Below the pieces are notes generated by a model. That model searched no databases. It saw only the letters and a program-made list of their open reading frames with translations, and was not told where the DNA came from. Positions 1 to 11,441 of a stretch of DNA of 64,000 nt are shown here, one piece after another. Positions within the stretch are counted from its first letter, which is position 1. Each line of letters opens with the position of its first letter. The translations under genes were made by a program, and so were the position numbers. Source of the stretch: Phaeodactylum tricornutum CCAP 1055/1 (taxonomy: Eukaryota > Bacillariophyta > Bacillariophyceae > Surirellales > Neidiaceae); the NCBI RefSeq assembly GCF_000150955.2, contig NC_011686.1, positions 434,001 to 498,000 of the forward strand, in the 5' to 3' direction.

Positions 1-366
1 GTGAGTACCGGATTCTGCCAATGCCGGCGTGGATGGGACAATCCGTTCCGTACTACTAGCTAGTAGACAAGCGTGCAAATTTTTGTCCACCGGGACCCAC
101 TGTGTCTCCGCACCCGTAGCGCGGCAGACACAGACAACTGCCAGTATCGTTCGTTCGTGTGTGTGTGTTCGCGAGACTACAACGAGTCGAACCAAAGAAA
201 GTTCTCCCACCCCACCCGTCTCCCAACGCCGCCCCCACGCCTTGACGGTTGTCTTACCGGGATCACCCTTGGAGGGTTCACCGTCACTGACGACTCATTG
301 TTTTTTTTGGTTTGTAACAGGCAAGACTTGTGTTTGTTTGATTCAATTCGAGACGACGAAACAACC
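1..366 (+). other. 5' leader of the first gene, possible UTR intron
   Basis: No convincing coding sequence. The window opens with GTGAGT, a good 5' splice site, and a pyrimidine-rich stretch ending TTTGTAACAG lies at 311-320. Positions 1-320 could therefore be a 5' UTR intron of the gene that starts at 367. This rests on splice-site appearance only. A long open frame runs into the gene from upstream, but it has no ATG before 367. Confidence 0.3.
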
Positions 367-1986
367 ATGCAACGTCGACCATTGGGGGGCGCGGTGATTG
401 CCGCCGACTCGAGTCGAGCCGTATCGCTCGGTGGGGGTGGTACGTTCAGTGACGACGATCACAACAACCACGACAACAACCAAGTCCTTCCGCATCGTCG
501 TCGTCGTCGTGTCTCGAAACAGAACAAGACTGCCGCAATGCCGTATCCCCCCCGGATGAAACTACAACCAATCAAGACTTTGTTCACCATTACCACGTTG
601 ACTCTATTCCTGTTCGCATCCGGCGTGTGGGTCGTGACCAAAGTGTACACTCTCGTGTCTACCGTGGGGTCCTTCTCCCGCACGGCTCGTCGCGGCGGTA
701 CTCATCGTCGTCATTACGAAGTCTTGCCTTGGAATACTCGGTACCGCGTACCGGACGCGTCCGTGGTGGTGGGCGATCGGTCGGACGCGTACGCCACCCT
801 CCGACACGAACTCGACGTCCTCCTCCCCGACGATCCCGTCCGTTCCCGGGATGCGGTGCGCGCCCTCGTGGCCTCCACACCACTGTACGCTCCCTTACCC
901 ATGGATGCGACTCATTCCGACGTGGTACCCTACGATATCTACGACTGTCCCTCCACGCCGCCGGCGGGGTATCCCTTTGCTTGGAATATACTCACCTTAC
1001 TACACCACTGGCCACCGGACGACACCACCACACCGCGACCCACTATTCATCAAGGTCTTTGTGTCTTTGATTACGTCAAGGATCTCGACAAGGCCTTGAC
1101 GTACCGTCGTGCCGAATTGCCCTTTGTCGTGGTCAACGATCCCGCCGTCCAGCGCACCGTGGAACGGTGGAATGTACCAGGATACGTGGACCGGCTTTTG
1201 GGAGACGTCCCGCACCGTTGTGAGTTTTCGGAAAACAATCATTTCATGTACTACACACCCATGGGAGGGAAGAAGCAGCGGCGGCGGAACAATAATAATA
1301 ATAACAATAATGGGGGTCGTACACGCCTCGGCGGAGCACGACGGAATGCGGTCCAGGTACCGGAGGGTTGGACTGAACCTACGCAACAGTTGCGCATGTC
1401 CTACCGGGATTGGCTCGCACACGCCAACGTTACGGACGAGCATCTTGGTCCGGACCGACCGCACTGGTACTTTCGTTTGATTGGTTGCGGATACATGGGA
1501 CCGGAAGGAACCTGCGACAAGGGATCTTCGGAATATCTCTTTGACGAATTGCCCTTTTTCCAACCCCGAGAGAATTTGTACATTGTCGATCCGGACGAAC
1601 AAAAGGGTATACACTGCCGCTTCGGGATGAAGGGAGTGATTGCGGAGAATCACTTTGACGGATCCCGCAACGCCATTGTTGTCTTGGGCGGCAGTCGCCG
1701 GTACATTCTAGCCAATCCCGACCAGTGCAACTTCCTCGCACTCTTCCCCAAAGGACACCCGTCGGCTCGGCATTCCGCCGTCGATTGGTCCAATCCTGAT
1801 CTCGACGCCTACCCGAGCTTCGCCAACGCACTGGCTAACGAAGTGGTCCTACAACCCGGACACGTTCTCTACCTGCCCACCAACTGGTTTCACTACATTG
1901 TCTCGCTCGAACTTAACTTTCAGTGCAATACCCGCTCCGGCGTGTCCACGGAATACATGGAACCCATTCACGATTGTGGATTCTAA
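367..1986 (+). CDS. Membrane-anchored cupin/JmjC-like Fe(II) oxygenase
   Basis: This encodes 539 residues from the first in-frame ATG. After a basic, Arg-rich N-terminus comes one hydrophobic segment (TLFTITTLTLFLFASG, about residues 70-86), suggesting a type II protein of the secretory membranes. The C-terminal half looks like a cupin_8/JmjC fold. ENHFDGSRN gives an HxD pair near residues 429-431, and NWFHYIVSL gives the distal histidine near 509, which together form the usual Fe(II) facial triad. NTRSG downstream may contact 2-oxoglutarate. A poly-Asn run from an AAT-type repeat near 1288-1312 is a low-complexity insert. The family hydroxylates proteins or RNA, and the substrate here is unknown. 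The gene is convergent with the next one, 234 bp away. Confidence 0.75.
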   Translation: MQRRPLGGAVIAADSSRAVSLGGGGTFSDDDHNNHDNNQVLPHRRRRRVSKQNKTAAMPYPPRMKLQPIKTLFTITTLTLFLFASGVWVVTKVYTLVSTVGSFSRTARRGGTHRRHYEVLPWNTRYRVPDASVVVGDRSDAYATLRHELDVLLPDDPVRSRDAVRALVASTPLYAPLPMDATHSDVVPYDIYDCPSTPPAGYPFAWNILTLLHHWPPDDTTTPRPTIHQGLCVFDYVKDLDKALTYRRAELPFVVVNDPAVQRTVERWNVPGYVDRLLGDVPHRCEFSENNHFMYYTPMGGKKQRRRNNNNNNNNGGRTRLGGARRNAVQVPEGWTEPTQQLRMSYRDWLAHANVTDEHLGPDRPHWYFRLIGCGYMGPEGTCDKGSSEYLFDELPFFQPRENLYIVDPDEQKGIHCRFGMKGVIAENHFDGSRNAIVVLGGSRRYILANPDQCNFLALFPKGHPSARHSAVDWSNPDLDAYPSFANALANEVVLQPGHVLYLPTNWFHYIVSLELNFQCNTRSGVSTEYMEPIHDCGF

Positions 1987-2220
1987 GAACCAAGCAACAC
2001 GGACCCGGACCCGCACCGCACCGGGCAACATACATAGACATACACAGACCTGAACCATACAATTCGTAAACGATACGGGCATGTCCGTTAAATTTACATA
2101 GACTTGTAGTCAGGTAGTACCGTCGTTGGTTGTATTGCCAAGAGCCGTACTTTCGTTGGTTGGACAGACACGCATCTACAGTATTGGTACCCTCGCCCGT
2201 AAGCTTTCCACAAAAAAGGT

Positions 2221-3306
2221 TTACACCGTCACGTGCGGGACATTGTCTTCGTTGGAAGGCCCTTCGGATTTAGCGAGTAACAAAACATCGTCTTCGACCG
2301 TGTCGAGTGGTTCGTGGTGGCCTACCGCGGTGGCGGCGGCCAACTGCGCCGCTGCATCCAAGGCGGCCTGTGCCGCAGCCGTATCCAACGGATTGTGTAC
2401 GACGGTCGTATCTGGGTCGGTCCCCGTGGCGGTGGCTAGATCGTAACCACCGCCCGCCGCGGATTTCCCGAACGTTTCGGCGGCGGCGACCGCGGCTTCC
2501 ACGGCAGCTTGGTCCGCCAAGTGATCGGAAGTGGCGGCAGCTGCAGCGGCGGCTTCTTGTGTTGCCGAATCGTCCGTCTTGACGTTGTTGTTATTGTCGA
2601 TATGGTTGCTGGTGTGGTGCAAGGCCGAATGATGGTGATGCTCGGATCCCAGCAAGCCCGTGTGATCCAACAAATGCTGACCCAAAGCCGTCGTGGACCC
2701 GGCTATGCCGGATCCCGTCGCACTACCCCCACCACCCGAGTTGACAGAGGCTTGCGACGAAACATCGGCACCGGAATCGGGAGCGTTTGGGTCGACTCTG
2801 AGCCGGTCCACCATCTTTTTGTTCTCCCGACGATAGCGCATCCTGCGCCAAATATTTTTGCGGAGCAACCAATCGTGTCCCTCCTTCCCCTTGAAGTACT
2901 TCTGGTTGTACACAAATTCGGCGCCATCCGCCAGAGCCCGCCAGGAGCGGTACGAGCGGGTTGCTTCCACTGCTTGTACGTCCATTTCCTGCTCGACTTG
3001 GTGATCGCTAAAGGACGCGGGAGGTCGTCGCGAGCGCCGAACGTCCGGGACTTCGCCGTTGCAAATCTTGATTTGGCGTCTTGCCTTTTTCAAGACTTCG
3101 TGATCTCGAATATTGTTCCGACGAGCAATCATGATGCGACGCATCAAACGTTCCTCGTCGTCCCCGTGTCCCCGCACGAACTCGCGACAAGCGTAGCGCA
3201 TTTTTTGGCCCATTTCGAGAGACAGCCACTTGAGAAAAGTCGGTGAATTCCGAATCATGTCTTCGTCAAAGTCCACAGGACGCGGACCCATTTTGGGACC
3301 CGGCAT
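2221..3306 (-). CDS. Conserved unknown protein, basic N-terminal domain
   Basis: This encodes 361 residues starting [20 protein letters not shown] do not recognise a named domain. The first 200 residues are dense, charged and look well folded, with stretches such as [38 protein letters not shown] and [10 protein letters not shown]. My impression, not a search result, is that this block is typical of stramenopile conserved unknowns. The C-terminal 150 residues are low complexity: Gly/Ser, a His/Asn run, and Ala-rich tracts. The ATG at 3306 was chosen because the conserved-looking block starts there; the open frame continues upstream without a clear reason to be translated. A nuclear or RNA-binding role is possible from the basic character only. 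Confidence 0.75.
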   Translation of the reverse strand: MPGPKMGPRPVDFDEDMIRNSPTFLKWLSLEMGQKMRYACREFVRGHGDDEERLMRRIMIARRNNIRDHEVLKKARRQIKICNGEVPDVRRSRRPPASFSDHQVEQEMDVQAVEATRSYRSWRALADGAEFVYNQKYFKGKEGHDWLLRKNIWRRMRYRRENKKMVDRLRVDPNAPDSGADVSSQASVNSGGGGSATGSGIAGSTTALGQHLLDHTGLLGSEHHHHSALHHTSNHIDNNNNVKTDDSATQEAAAAAAATSDHLADQAAVEAAVAAAETFGKSAAGGGYDLATATGTDPDTTVVHNPLDTAAAQAALDAAAQLAAATAVGHHEPLDTVEDDVLLLAKSEGPSNEDNVPHVTV

Positions 3307-4317
3307 CGTGCGATTATTCTGTAGAGCAACGATAACGCGAGGAACACATGAGAGCGCGTAAATAGAACGCAAGGTGCCAAGCAACACGGAAAGAACCGTG
3401 CTCGAGACTTGCGTCCTTTCCTTGGAACGAAAGCAAAGCTGTGACGCCACCACGGCAGTAAGAGGGTGCGTAGTCCATTTGCTGGTCTCTAGAGCAGGCA
3501 ATCGATCATACGTGCCGGACCAAAGTAAACGCCACAGTCTACATGATAAACTTGTAAGATAAACAATCGCGTCCGTTTGATTGCAGTCGGGAAATTCAAA
3601 TTCCTATCTGGTCATGTTGCGGTCATGTTGCCTTTCCATCAGGTGCTGATCCTCATTTCCGTACCTTGTTTCCTTCGCGGTGCTCGATGGGGTGGCTTTT
3701 CTTTATGAGGTGTTGAGCTCTCCAGTGGGAGGAAAGCAGGGAGCATCGCGAGTACGCGTTTGTCGTGTCCGACTCTTACCACGAGGAAAACCGTGCCCAG
3801 TGACAAAAACGTGTAAAACCTGGTAGTGGTTCTACGAGAAACAGGAGCGCCGGGAGAGTTCGATCTTTTACCGGCCAGCAGCCAGACACGATTTACTAGA
3901 ACTACCATACGCCTGTTGATTGTGCATTCTAACAGTCAGTGATATAACTCGATACACAATCTAAAACCAGATATCTGTCGGACATAAAAAAAGACAGAAC
4001 GACAATGCTCGATCACTTCCTCCGATCGCCCCGCGCTCACAATTCGACACGTCTGAAACACCACGGAGAAACTTCCACGTGTGGTACATCCCTGTGACCT
4101 AACTGCGAACGCGTTAGTCGGAGCAGACAAATAAGTGCTTGTTCGCGAACGAATCTCAACTGTCAGCACTCATTTGTCATCTCGGAACCATTTCAGATTC
4201 CTTACGATTTGCTTTTAAAGGCTTTCTCTGTCGACACTTAATCCCAACAAGGCACATTTCTATTGCGACTCACATCGTGCGAACGAGAATTACATTTGAT
4301 TGCGCCTTTGAATCAAC
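3307..4317. other. Divergent intergenic region
   Basis: About 1 kb between two genes read outward. Short open frames exist here but are not protein-like. It presumably holds both promoters. I see no repeat or RNA gene. Confidence 0.5.
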
Positions 4318-5787
4318 ATGTTCGAGCGACCGATGTGCCGTGCATTGCTTCGATCGGGTCAATTTCGTCGCGGTGTAGTGTTGCGCCAAAGCCGACGATA
4401 CTCAACGTCGTGGACTTTACTGCTATTGGTGACGGCAGTGCTTTGTTGCTCGACGCCGAGCGCGTATGCGGCCAATCGCCGCTCCTCGTCGCAGCAAACG
4501 CGCCAACCGCGAAAGGCTACCGATCCCGACGACTACTACAAGCTATTGGGCCTATCGAAAACAGCCAAACCCAAAGAAATCAAAAAGGCGTACCGCAAAC
4601 TAGCCTTACAGTTTCATCCGGACAAGGTACCGGAGGCGGAAAAGGAAGAGGCCGAAAACATGTTCGTCCGAGTCAGCGAAGCCTACGCAGTCTTATCGGA
4701 TGACGAGAAACGGAACGTCTACGACAAATACGGTAAACAAGGGTTGGAAGCAATGGAACGGGGCCAAGATCCCGCAGCCGCCGGCTTTGGTGCTGGGGGA
4801 AATGGTGGCTTTGGGGGGCCGGGTGGTGGCTTTGGCGGTGGCGGCGGGCAGCAGTTTCACTTTTCGTCGGGTGGCGGCGGATTCGATCCGTTCTCAATGT
4901 TTGAAGAAATGTTTGGAGACCAAGGTGGCTTTGGCGGTGGAGGGGGTGGCTTCCAAGGGAACTTCGGCTCCAGCGGATCCAATCGTGGAGGAACTCCGGT
5001 AGACTTGTTCCCCAAAGACCAGTCTCACGTGTCCAAGCTGGGTAGCCCAAAGTTTCCCAACGCCAAGAGCAAAAACTTGTGGCTCATTATGTTCTATCGG
5101 AACGAAGTGCAGGCATGTCAACAGGCTAAACCGCAAATGGAACGATTGGCGGAAAAGGCCAAGGGGACGTTCAAATTGGGAGCAGTGGACTGCGGTAAGA
5201 ACGCGCAGGAAACCCACTTCTGTGCTCAGCACAGTGTCAAACATAGTGACGTCCCCAAGTACGTCTTTGTTGTAGACGGCAAACTCGAATTTTACGAGGA
5301 GCCCGGCGCCCCGACAGCCAAGGACCTTTACGAATTTGCCATGGAAAACATGCCCAAAGGACTCATCCAAAATATCAATCATCCCAAACAAGTGGCCGAG
5401 CGACTCCTGGATCCTCTGGGAAATGCGTCATCGAGCAACAAACGGATCGCGTCGATCCTTCTCCTGACCGAAAAATACGAAACCAGTGCTTTGTACTATT
5501 CCATAGCGTACATGCACCGCGGCCAATTTCTGTTCGGCGAGTCACGGGCCAAGAATCTAAATCTTTCCAAAGCCTTTGGGGCCAAGAAGTATCCGCTACT
5601 TTTAGCTCTGGTTCCCAAGGGCAACGGCGACGAATCTTACAATGAGGCTTTTGATGTGATTCGCTACGAGGGCAGTTTGAAAAATGACCCCATTTCGAGC
5701 TGGTTGAACCAGGTTTCGAAACGACTAAAAAGTAAGCCTTCCTCCTCTAGTGAGCGGCGAAAGCAACGGGCAGAATACGGTTTGTGA
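4318..5787 (+). CDS. ER-type J-protein with thioredoxin-like domain
   Basis: This is a 489-residue co-chaperone of Hsp70. A hydrophobic signal region ([14 protein letters not shown]) ends in a likely cleavage site SAYA-AN near residue 51, sending the protein to the ER lumen. The J domain spans about residues 70-140, with HPD at 100-102. A Gly/Phe-rich region follows (about 150-230). Next comes a thioredoxin-like domain (about 245-355: [18 protein letters not shown]), in which the usual CxxC is missing, so it is probably non-catalytic. The layout recalls the metazoan ERdj5/DNAJC16 group rather than DnaJ of type I, since no zinc-finger repeats are present. The role inferred is recruiting BiP to substrates during ER folding or degradation. 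It has a single exon. Confidence 0.85.
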   Translation: MFERPMCRALLRSGQFRRGVVLRQSRRYSTSWTLLLLVTAVLCCSTPSAYAANRRSSSQQTRQPRKATDPDDYYKLLGLSKTAKPKEIKKAYRKLALQFHPDKVPEAEKEEAENMFVRVSEAYAVLSDDEKRNVYDKYGKQGLEAMERGQDPAAAGFGAGGNGGFGGPGGGFGGGGGQQFHFSSGGGGFDPFSMFEEMFGDQGGFGGGGGGFQGNFGSSGSNRGGTPVDLFPKDQSHVSKLGSPKFPNAKSKNLWLIMFYRNEVQACQQAKPQMERLAEKAKGTFKLGAVDCGKNAQETHFCAQHSVKHSDVPKYVFVVDGKLEFYEEPGAPTAKDLYEFAMENMPKGLIQNINHPKQVAERLLDPLGNASSSNKRIASILLLTEKYETSALYYSIAYMHRGQFLFGESRAKNLNLSKAFGAKKYPLLLALVPKGNGDESYNEAFDVIRYEGSLKNDPISSWLNQVSKRLKSKPSSSSERRKQRAEYGL

Positions 5788-6458
5788 GAAGACAAGATTT
5801 TTTGCGCAATTGGGATAAGTCCACATGGTTAGCTCTAGATCGTGGCAAATGGGACAGAAATCATTGGAGTAGACGCAATGATTTGATACAAAAGTGCTGT
5901 ACAGTCAGTCCACTGCCCACTTCTGTAGCAGCCCAAAGGGCAATCGTGACGGAATCGGGATCATAGCAATGCAATTATGAATGATCTGGAGTCATACATG
6001 TGTCCCAAAGCGCTGTGATGTCTGCAACACGTGCATAGGAAGGAGTATCAGAAACACAAACCGCATTTACAGCTTGTTGTTAAACAATGTTCAAAGTCAA
6101 GTCGTGATCTAAAACGAAGGCTATAAACGAATAAGCCAGGCTTCCTTTGCTTTCATGTCGTTGTGACACTTACTTCAAGGTTCTTCTTAGATGTATCATT
6201 CAGCGTAGAATCCTTGTGCTGTTTTTGTGCCTGTTTGATACAGCGCAGGTCTTTTAGAAAGCAACGCGGGTCTTCCTTGTGCACGAAGTGTCGTTCCCAC
6301 TGACGAGAATAACACATTCGATAACACCGGAAGGAAAATTTGTCCCAAGATCCCGCTATAGCATCTACGGTACAGAAATTGACTCTGGGCATCCGCATCT
6401 TCCATCAAGATAGCGAGCAACACGATAGCTACAGCGACGTTTGCATAATCCTGTCATT
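5788..6458. other. Intergenic region
   Basis: 3' side of the J-protein gene and 5' side of the RING gene. I see no gene, repeat or structured RNA. Confidence 0.5.
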
Positions 6459-8074
6459 ATGGGAAACCAACCATCTTCCGGTGAAGGCCGCACGAGCGGA
6501 GGAGGAAGTTTGACGGCTTCAGCACGGCCTCCTCTAAGGAACTTCTTGCGTTCTCAAGGGACCCTAGGGCTGTCGAAAGCCGAATTGGATCAGCGGTGTC
6601 AACCAAGCGGGTAAGTCAATGTCAATAATCAGTAAACGATAAATCTTTTGCGGAAATAGTTGCCGAGTCAAACGATCTTGGCTGCAAGGGAACGGGTTAC
6701 TTTTTCCGAGGAGCGGATCGAGGTTCTCCGAAAACTTCAGTGGCGTTCTCAGCTGTTCTCATAACCTTCCAATCATTTTTCGTACCTTTTCAGTCTGTAT
6801 CAACGTTGCGACTGGGACGACAAGGCGATTCGAAGGTTAATCGGTGATGGAAAGCTCGCCTCCCGCCAAAAGGGAACCGAAGAACGAGTCGGCACGGGGG
6901 ATCAAGAATGCCCCATTTGCTTTCTCAATTGTACGTTTGCTGCCAAAACATTCTTAGTCGTGGACGACCCTCCAAAAAATCTCGCTTACTTTATGCACTT
7001 TCCCTTTCGTTGACAGATCGGCAGGTAAACGTAACAAAATGCTGCCAAGCTGCCATTTGTACAGAGTGCTACTTACAGGTCCGTCCCCAGAAAGATAAAT
7101 CCTCCTCGTGTCCATTTTGCAACTGCAATCGCTTGGCTGTCACCGTGGGCAAGAACCTTGACGAGTCAGCCATTAAGCAGCGCGAAGAGGAAGAGCAAAC
7201 TATAATTGAAGCCCAAATTCGGGCCAACATTGCTGCATCACAGGATGTGAGTATTAACAGCAGCCAGCATACACCGGAATCCGCCACGGAAACTAGTTTT
7301 GGATCGAACTTGGAAAAGCATGATCGGGTGGCTACTATGCGGGCTCGGTCGTCGAGTATGTCGTCCGATCAGAGCGGGGAACCTTTCCGAATGGGAAACT
7401 ATTCCGCTATCGCCATGACGGCAGACGAGCGACGGCAACTGGAAGCAGAAATGCGTGCTCAGAAATCGCACCCGCTGGCCCTGCGATTGGAACAAGAGGA
7501 AGCGGAACGAAGATTGGAAAACCAGCGCGATTACCAGCTTAATCAGTCGGGACCTTTGGTCCGGAATCATATACCCCGAAACGATCGCGATTGGAATCAG
7601 ATTGTCGAAGCTTTTGTGAGCAGTGGCAATGGATCAGTTCGATCCCTGGATGACTTGGTCGTCTCGGAGGCAGCGAACATGCTGAGCCGTGAAGAAGCCC
7701 GCCGACGGGAACAAGGCGCGGGCGAAGTGAACGACGGAAATTTGGACGCAGCACAAGACTATCGAGAAAGGCTTCCATTAGCACTTGCTCGTATTGCACG
7801 ACAGCGTGGTGGTGATGGAGGAAGTGCGAATGCAGGCATTGATGAACTCAGTACGTATATGGATTCTCTGATGCAAGCTATGGGTACTGAAGCACGGAAT
7901 GGTTCTTCAAATTTGGAATCCGCGTTCCTCATGATGCGCGGTCTGTCTGAAGAAGATCAAATTGCCATGGCAATTGCGGCCAGTTTGGAAGAGCCACAGA
8001 ACGAATCTTCGGCGGAAGATAGTTCCGTCGGTGACGCAGTGACCCCATCCGATGCTCGAACAGCGAGTAGCTAA
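6459..8074 (+). CDS. SIP5-type RING protein with UIM, three exons
   Basis: Exons are 6459-6610, 6794-6930 and 7017-8074, with GTAAGT/CAG and GTACGT/ACAG introns, giving 448 residues. The N-terminus MGNQPSS is a typical myristoylation signal. Residues 52-73 (LYQRCDWDDKAIRRLI) and the RING that follows match yeast Sip5 in order. ECPICFL is at 89-95, then VTKCCQAAICTECYLQV at 102-118, then CPFC at 128-131. In Sip5 the equivalent is ECPICFL followed by YSKCCQQPICTECF. Near the C-terminus, EEDQIAMAIAASLEE reads as a ubiquitin-interacting motif. The likely role is a membrane-tethered E3 ubiquitin ligase; Sip5 links to Snf1 kinase in yeast, but nothing here shows that for the diatom. Splicing is inferred from frame and homology. 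Confidence 0.85.
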
Positions 8075-9178
8075 ACAGGACCAGTATCGGTTATAGACGG
8101 AACCGTGCATGCCTCCACCGCTCAATCTGCTGCCGCCATATTTTTTCTTATGAAATCGGGTTGACGCGGGCTTCTCCTTCATTCCACTCACCGGAACCCA
8201 GTTAGAGCGCTGGACTTTTCTTTTTACAACCGTCGAGGCAAATACTGAGTATATTTGCAATCTTTTTGAGAATGTTATGCCGTGTCAATATCTGTGGTTC
8301 ATTATTTCCGAACAGAATGGGCACATTTGGGAAACGATGACTTGCTTTTTAAGTGATGCAAGCTTTTCGTTCGCGCTCATGAGAGAGACAGTTTTCCAGG
8401 AATGTAGAACATTTGTATGCATCCACCTTCTTCATAGTACGCCTTTTGTAATTACTGGCATTTACACGGCCAACCCTTTCATTCAATGTCACTTCCCTGT
8501 GCAGTTTACCTATGAATTTGACATATTCTGATCCGACTCCTCTACCCAGTTTATCACTAATTTCTAGCAGCTCTCTGGTGAAGCAACTTTGATCAGCTCT
8601 ACCCTTCCAATGACCTCAACGTACGCTCAAATTCCTATCTACCGGTCAGACTTCGCATTAACTGCATATTTGTTCTGCAACACGCATACTAGGATACAAG
8701 GGCACAATGTAATTTTGATCGTTCCTTTTTCTATCCTTCCTTAGTTATGCATCCATCTGCAGTCTTTTTACAATTCACTGTTAGTATGATCGGGAGGCAG
8801 CATCCATACACGAGCATAAATGCAGGTCTAGAGACTAGTTAGTAGACTGCTGCTAGCGGGATCAGCCCCTCTCGCGTATGGAGTATGCCATGTAATTTTG
8901 CGAACCTCGCATGCTGCACTAGTCCTCCACAATATTTTAGGTTTCCATTCACTCGAGACATCTACCTGATCAGAAGGTATCGTGTTCTTTTTGAAAACAA
9001 TCTTATACGTTTAGTTCAGTTAAGGTACTATAATTTGGTACAAAAGCTAAGCCAAGCAATTCGTCCCGTAGCGTCGCTCTGCGTCTTGATTTTGTAGGGT
9101 GGTGATGATGATGAAAGTAGTAGTAAAACGACAAAATCAGCAGCAACAACAGAAACGCATCAAGAGTGCCACGCTTGT
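8075..9178. other. Intergenic region, convergent
   Basis: About 1.1 kb between convergent gene ends. It is AT-richer than the coding sequence. The copy TTCACTGTTAGTA (about 8774-8786) belongs to a short motif seen several times downstream of genes in this window. No gene is supported. Confidence 0.45.
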
Positions 9179-9571
9179 TTAATAAGAATCGTAGTCGTTG
9201 GAAGGGCGGAAGGGAGCTCCCTGAACTTCTTCCCCGCCGGGTCCGGTAACCTGGACGGCCTTTTTGCGGCCGTTGGAGTCTTCTTCCACGACGTACTCGA
9301 CGGCTTCGCCATCGGCCAAAGACCGGAATCCTTCCGTTTGGATGGCCGTCTGATGCACAAAGACATCAGTGCTTCCGTCGTCAGGCATGATGAAGCCGAA
9401 TCCCTTCATGGTGTCGAACCACTTGACGACACCCTTTTGGGGACCGTCGGCCATGTAGAGCTGTGTCATGCGGGGATTGCGGGCCGCAGTAGTACCGTGG
9501 GAGATCCACGCCGAGGCCGAAGCCAAAAGCATGCCGAGGAAAGCAGCAATTCTAACGATGGAGGGACTCAT
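9179..9571 (-). CDS. Plastid-targeted cold-shock domain protein
   Basis: This encodes 130 residues from the ATG at 9571. The N-terminus [22 protein letters not shown] is a signal peptide ending in ASASAW, a diatom ASAFAP-type junction with the permitted aromatic residue at +1. Together with the short basic segment after it, this predicts import into the secondary plastid. The mature part is a bacterial-type cold-shock domain: [16 protein letters not shown] contains RNP1 (KGFGFI), and DVFVHQTAI contains RNP2. The C-terminus is a short Gly/Asp tail. Cold-shock proteins bind single-stranded RNA or DNA and melt RNA structure, so a role in plastid transcripts is inferred. A longer upstream frame is not supported. 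Confidence 0.9.
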   Translation of the reverse strand: MSPSIVRIAAFLGMLLASASAWISHGTTAARNPRMTQLYMADGPQKGVVKWFDTMKGFGFIMPDDGSTDVFVHQTAIQTEGFRSLADGEAVEYVVEEDSNGRKKAVQVTGPGGEEVQGAPFRPSNDYDSY

Positions 9572-10277
9572 GGTGGATAGAAGTAAGGAAAAACAAACGT
9601 TGCAATATGTGTGCGGGATGGATTTCGAAATGTGCGGTGCTGTGATTTGCGCGTGTGGATTCTTGCGCCGTAGCCGAGCGAGCGGACTGACACACTCTCG
9701 CACAGCTTGCCCACCACGCAAAACATGATGGGTGGCAGCGGCTGGATCGTCGGATCGTTTCATGGACGTTTCCCGTCGAAACTAGTTTCTTGACCTCGTG
9801 TCCCTCGTTGTACATTCCGTGTTCCGTCGAACCACCTCGGTATTGTCTACGCAGAAACCAAGGAACCCCTTCGGGTCACTACAATAGGGGACTCGATTTT
9901 GCCTTCGAACAGTTTGCAAGTGCGTACTACCGTACTTGATGTCCTCCATGTGGAACTCTGCATCCGGAGCTTTGGTTCGTCTCTCAAATTTGCCAGTTTG
10001 CAACCCTAACTAGGTCTATTCGGTCTTGTGACGGCCGAACATCTCCTGGTACTGGCGTCTATCCCGCCAAATGTCCGTTGCGACTCATCATCAGAGAGCT
10101 TCGGAAAAATGAGGGTTTTGTAGCATCCACTCATGAAAGCTCCGTCACCGCCATCCCGTGATCCTGATTACAAACTCTCGGTGTCAGATTGGCGCACCAC
10201 ACCAGAGCGCTTGCAACGACAAAAGACAAGGGCAACTTGAGCGCACGTGCGGGAAGGACCACATTCAAACTAGAAGC
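9572..10277. other. Divergent intergenic region
   Basis: Shared 5' region of the cold-shock gene and the GT25-like gene, about 0.7 kb. No RNA gene or repeat is visible. Confidence 0.5.
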
Positions 10278-11441
10278 ATGTCGACGCCCACGAGGCAGCG
10301 TCGCAAGTTACGGCCTCTCATCATTACCATGGGAGGCCCGCGACGGGAAAGCTTGGAAGCCTTGTTCGCCGAACCCGCCATGGCCGCAAATTTTGAACCT
10401 CCCATATTTTCCCCCGGCGTACCCAGCCGCAGTTTGCGTTCGCGGTATCAGTTTTTGTCTCAGGCGTACCGAGCGGGACTCTTGCCGGAAGCCGAGTGGG
10501 AAGCCGTGCGGGACCACGATTGCGCGCCGGACGAAGGCGACACTTCGACCGATGCGTTTTTTGCAGGTCTCGGCGACGTGCCGGTGACGACGGGGCGACG
10601 AGGTAGTGCAGCCGACATCCGCTTGCACTACTCTAGGGAGTTGTGGCAAAAAGCCAAGGGTATCAATCGAGGTCGGGCGGTGTTGGGTTGCACCTTTGCA
10701 CATCTAATTGCTTTGCGAGTACTGGTAGATCAAGAACTGGACTTTGTATTGGAAGACAATGTCCGTGTCCCCCTTACTTCGTGTGCCGATCGAATTTGGG
10801 AGCTGCTCGAGGCTACCTCGAATCGAAAGTGCCACCATCGGTACTACGGCTGGTTAGGTTCCGTGCCTAATTTGCGTTGGATTTACGATTTTCACGCTCC
10901 CAGGTTCTCGCATGCATCGGACATCTTCGAGCACTTCGCAGCTTTTCCCTTTCCCAGTAACGAGGATATTGGAAACGACCTCACCGCAAAGGAAGCCAAT
11001 AGCCAAAGCGAGATCAATGAGAGGGATAGTGAGACCGACCATAGGCAGCTTGACGAACGCAAACCCGGAGGAAATCCAGTTTGGGGTTGTTACGCCTACT
11101 GGATCTCGAAAGAAGCGTTTGCCGAGCTAATGGAGACATTGCGCAACGACGTGGGAGCTATGCTGTGGAAAACGAAACGTGCCCGCCATTACATAGTCAA
11201 GCCCATCGATAAGATTCTTCCGCGACTAGTTATGCGAACGTATGGACAAGAAGCCGTCCTGCTACCCTCTCATCCAGCGTTTTTCCGAGCCCCAATGTTG
11301 ACCAGTAAAATCCATACAAAGTGGGACGCTGAATTCTGTAAAAGTACAAAATTCCAACTAGAGCATTCTGGTTTAAGTTGGTCCGATTTGTGGCTCACGG
11401 CAATGGAAAAGGCAGTAGTAGCATATCACGAGCAAGAGTGA
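10278..11441 (+). CDS. GT25-like glycosyltransferase-related protein
   Basis: This encodes 387 residues starting MSTPTRQRRKLRPLI. The segment NRGRAVLGCTFAHLIALRV followed by DFVLEDNVRVP resembles the GT25 core (LGCxxSHL, then VLEDD). The second acidic residue of the usual EDD is Asn here, so activity may be altered. GGNPVWGCYAYWISKEAF downstream fits the GT25 pattern in which the acceptor region is framed by GxxxYxIS. There is no clear signal peptide or membrane segment, unlike ER collagen galactosyltransferases, so it may be cytosolic or the N-terminus may be incomplete. GT25 enzymes move galactose or glucose from UDP-sugars. The assignment is at family level only. Confidence 0.6.
   Translation: MSTPTRQRRKLRPLIITMGGPRRESLEALFAEPAMAANFEPPIFSPGVPSRSLRSRYQFLSQAYRAGLLPEAEWEAVRDHDCAPDEGDTSTDAFFAGLGDVPVTTGRRGSAADIRLHYSRELWQKAKGINRGRAVLGCTFAHLIALRVLVDQELDFVLEDNVRVPLTSCADRIWELLEATSNRKCHHRYYGWLGSVPNLRWIYDFHAPRFSHASDIFEHFAAFPFPSNEDIGNDLTAKEANSQSEINERDSETDHRQLDERKPGGNPVWGCYAYWISKEAFAELMETLRNDVGAMLWKTKRARHYIVKPIDKILPRLVMRTYGQEAVLLPSHPAFFRAPMLTSKIHTKWDAEFCKSTKFQLEHSGLSWSDLWLTAMEKAVVAYHEQE

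Noticed and set aside
1000-1653. 217-residue antisense ORF within the oxygenase gene
   Set aside because: No ATG-supported protein-like content; overlaps conserved cupin coding.
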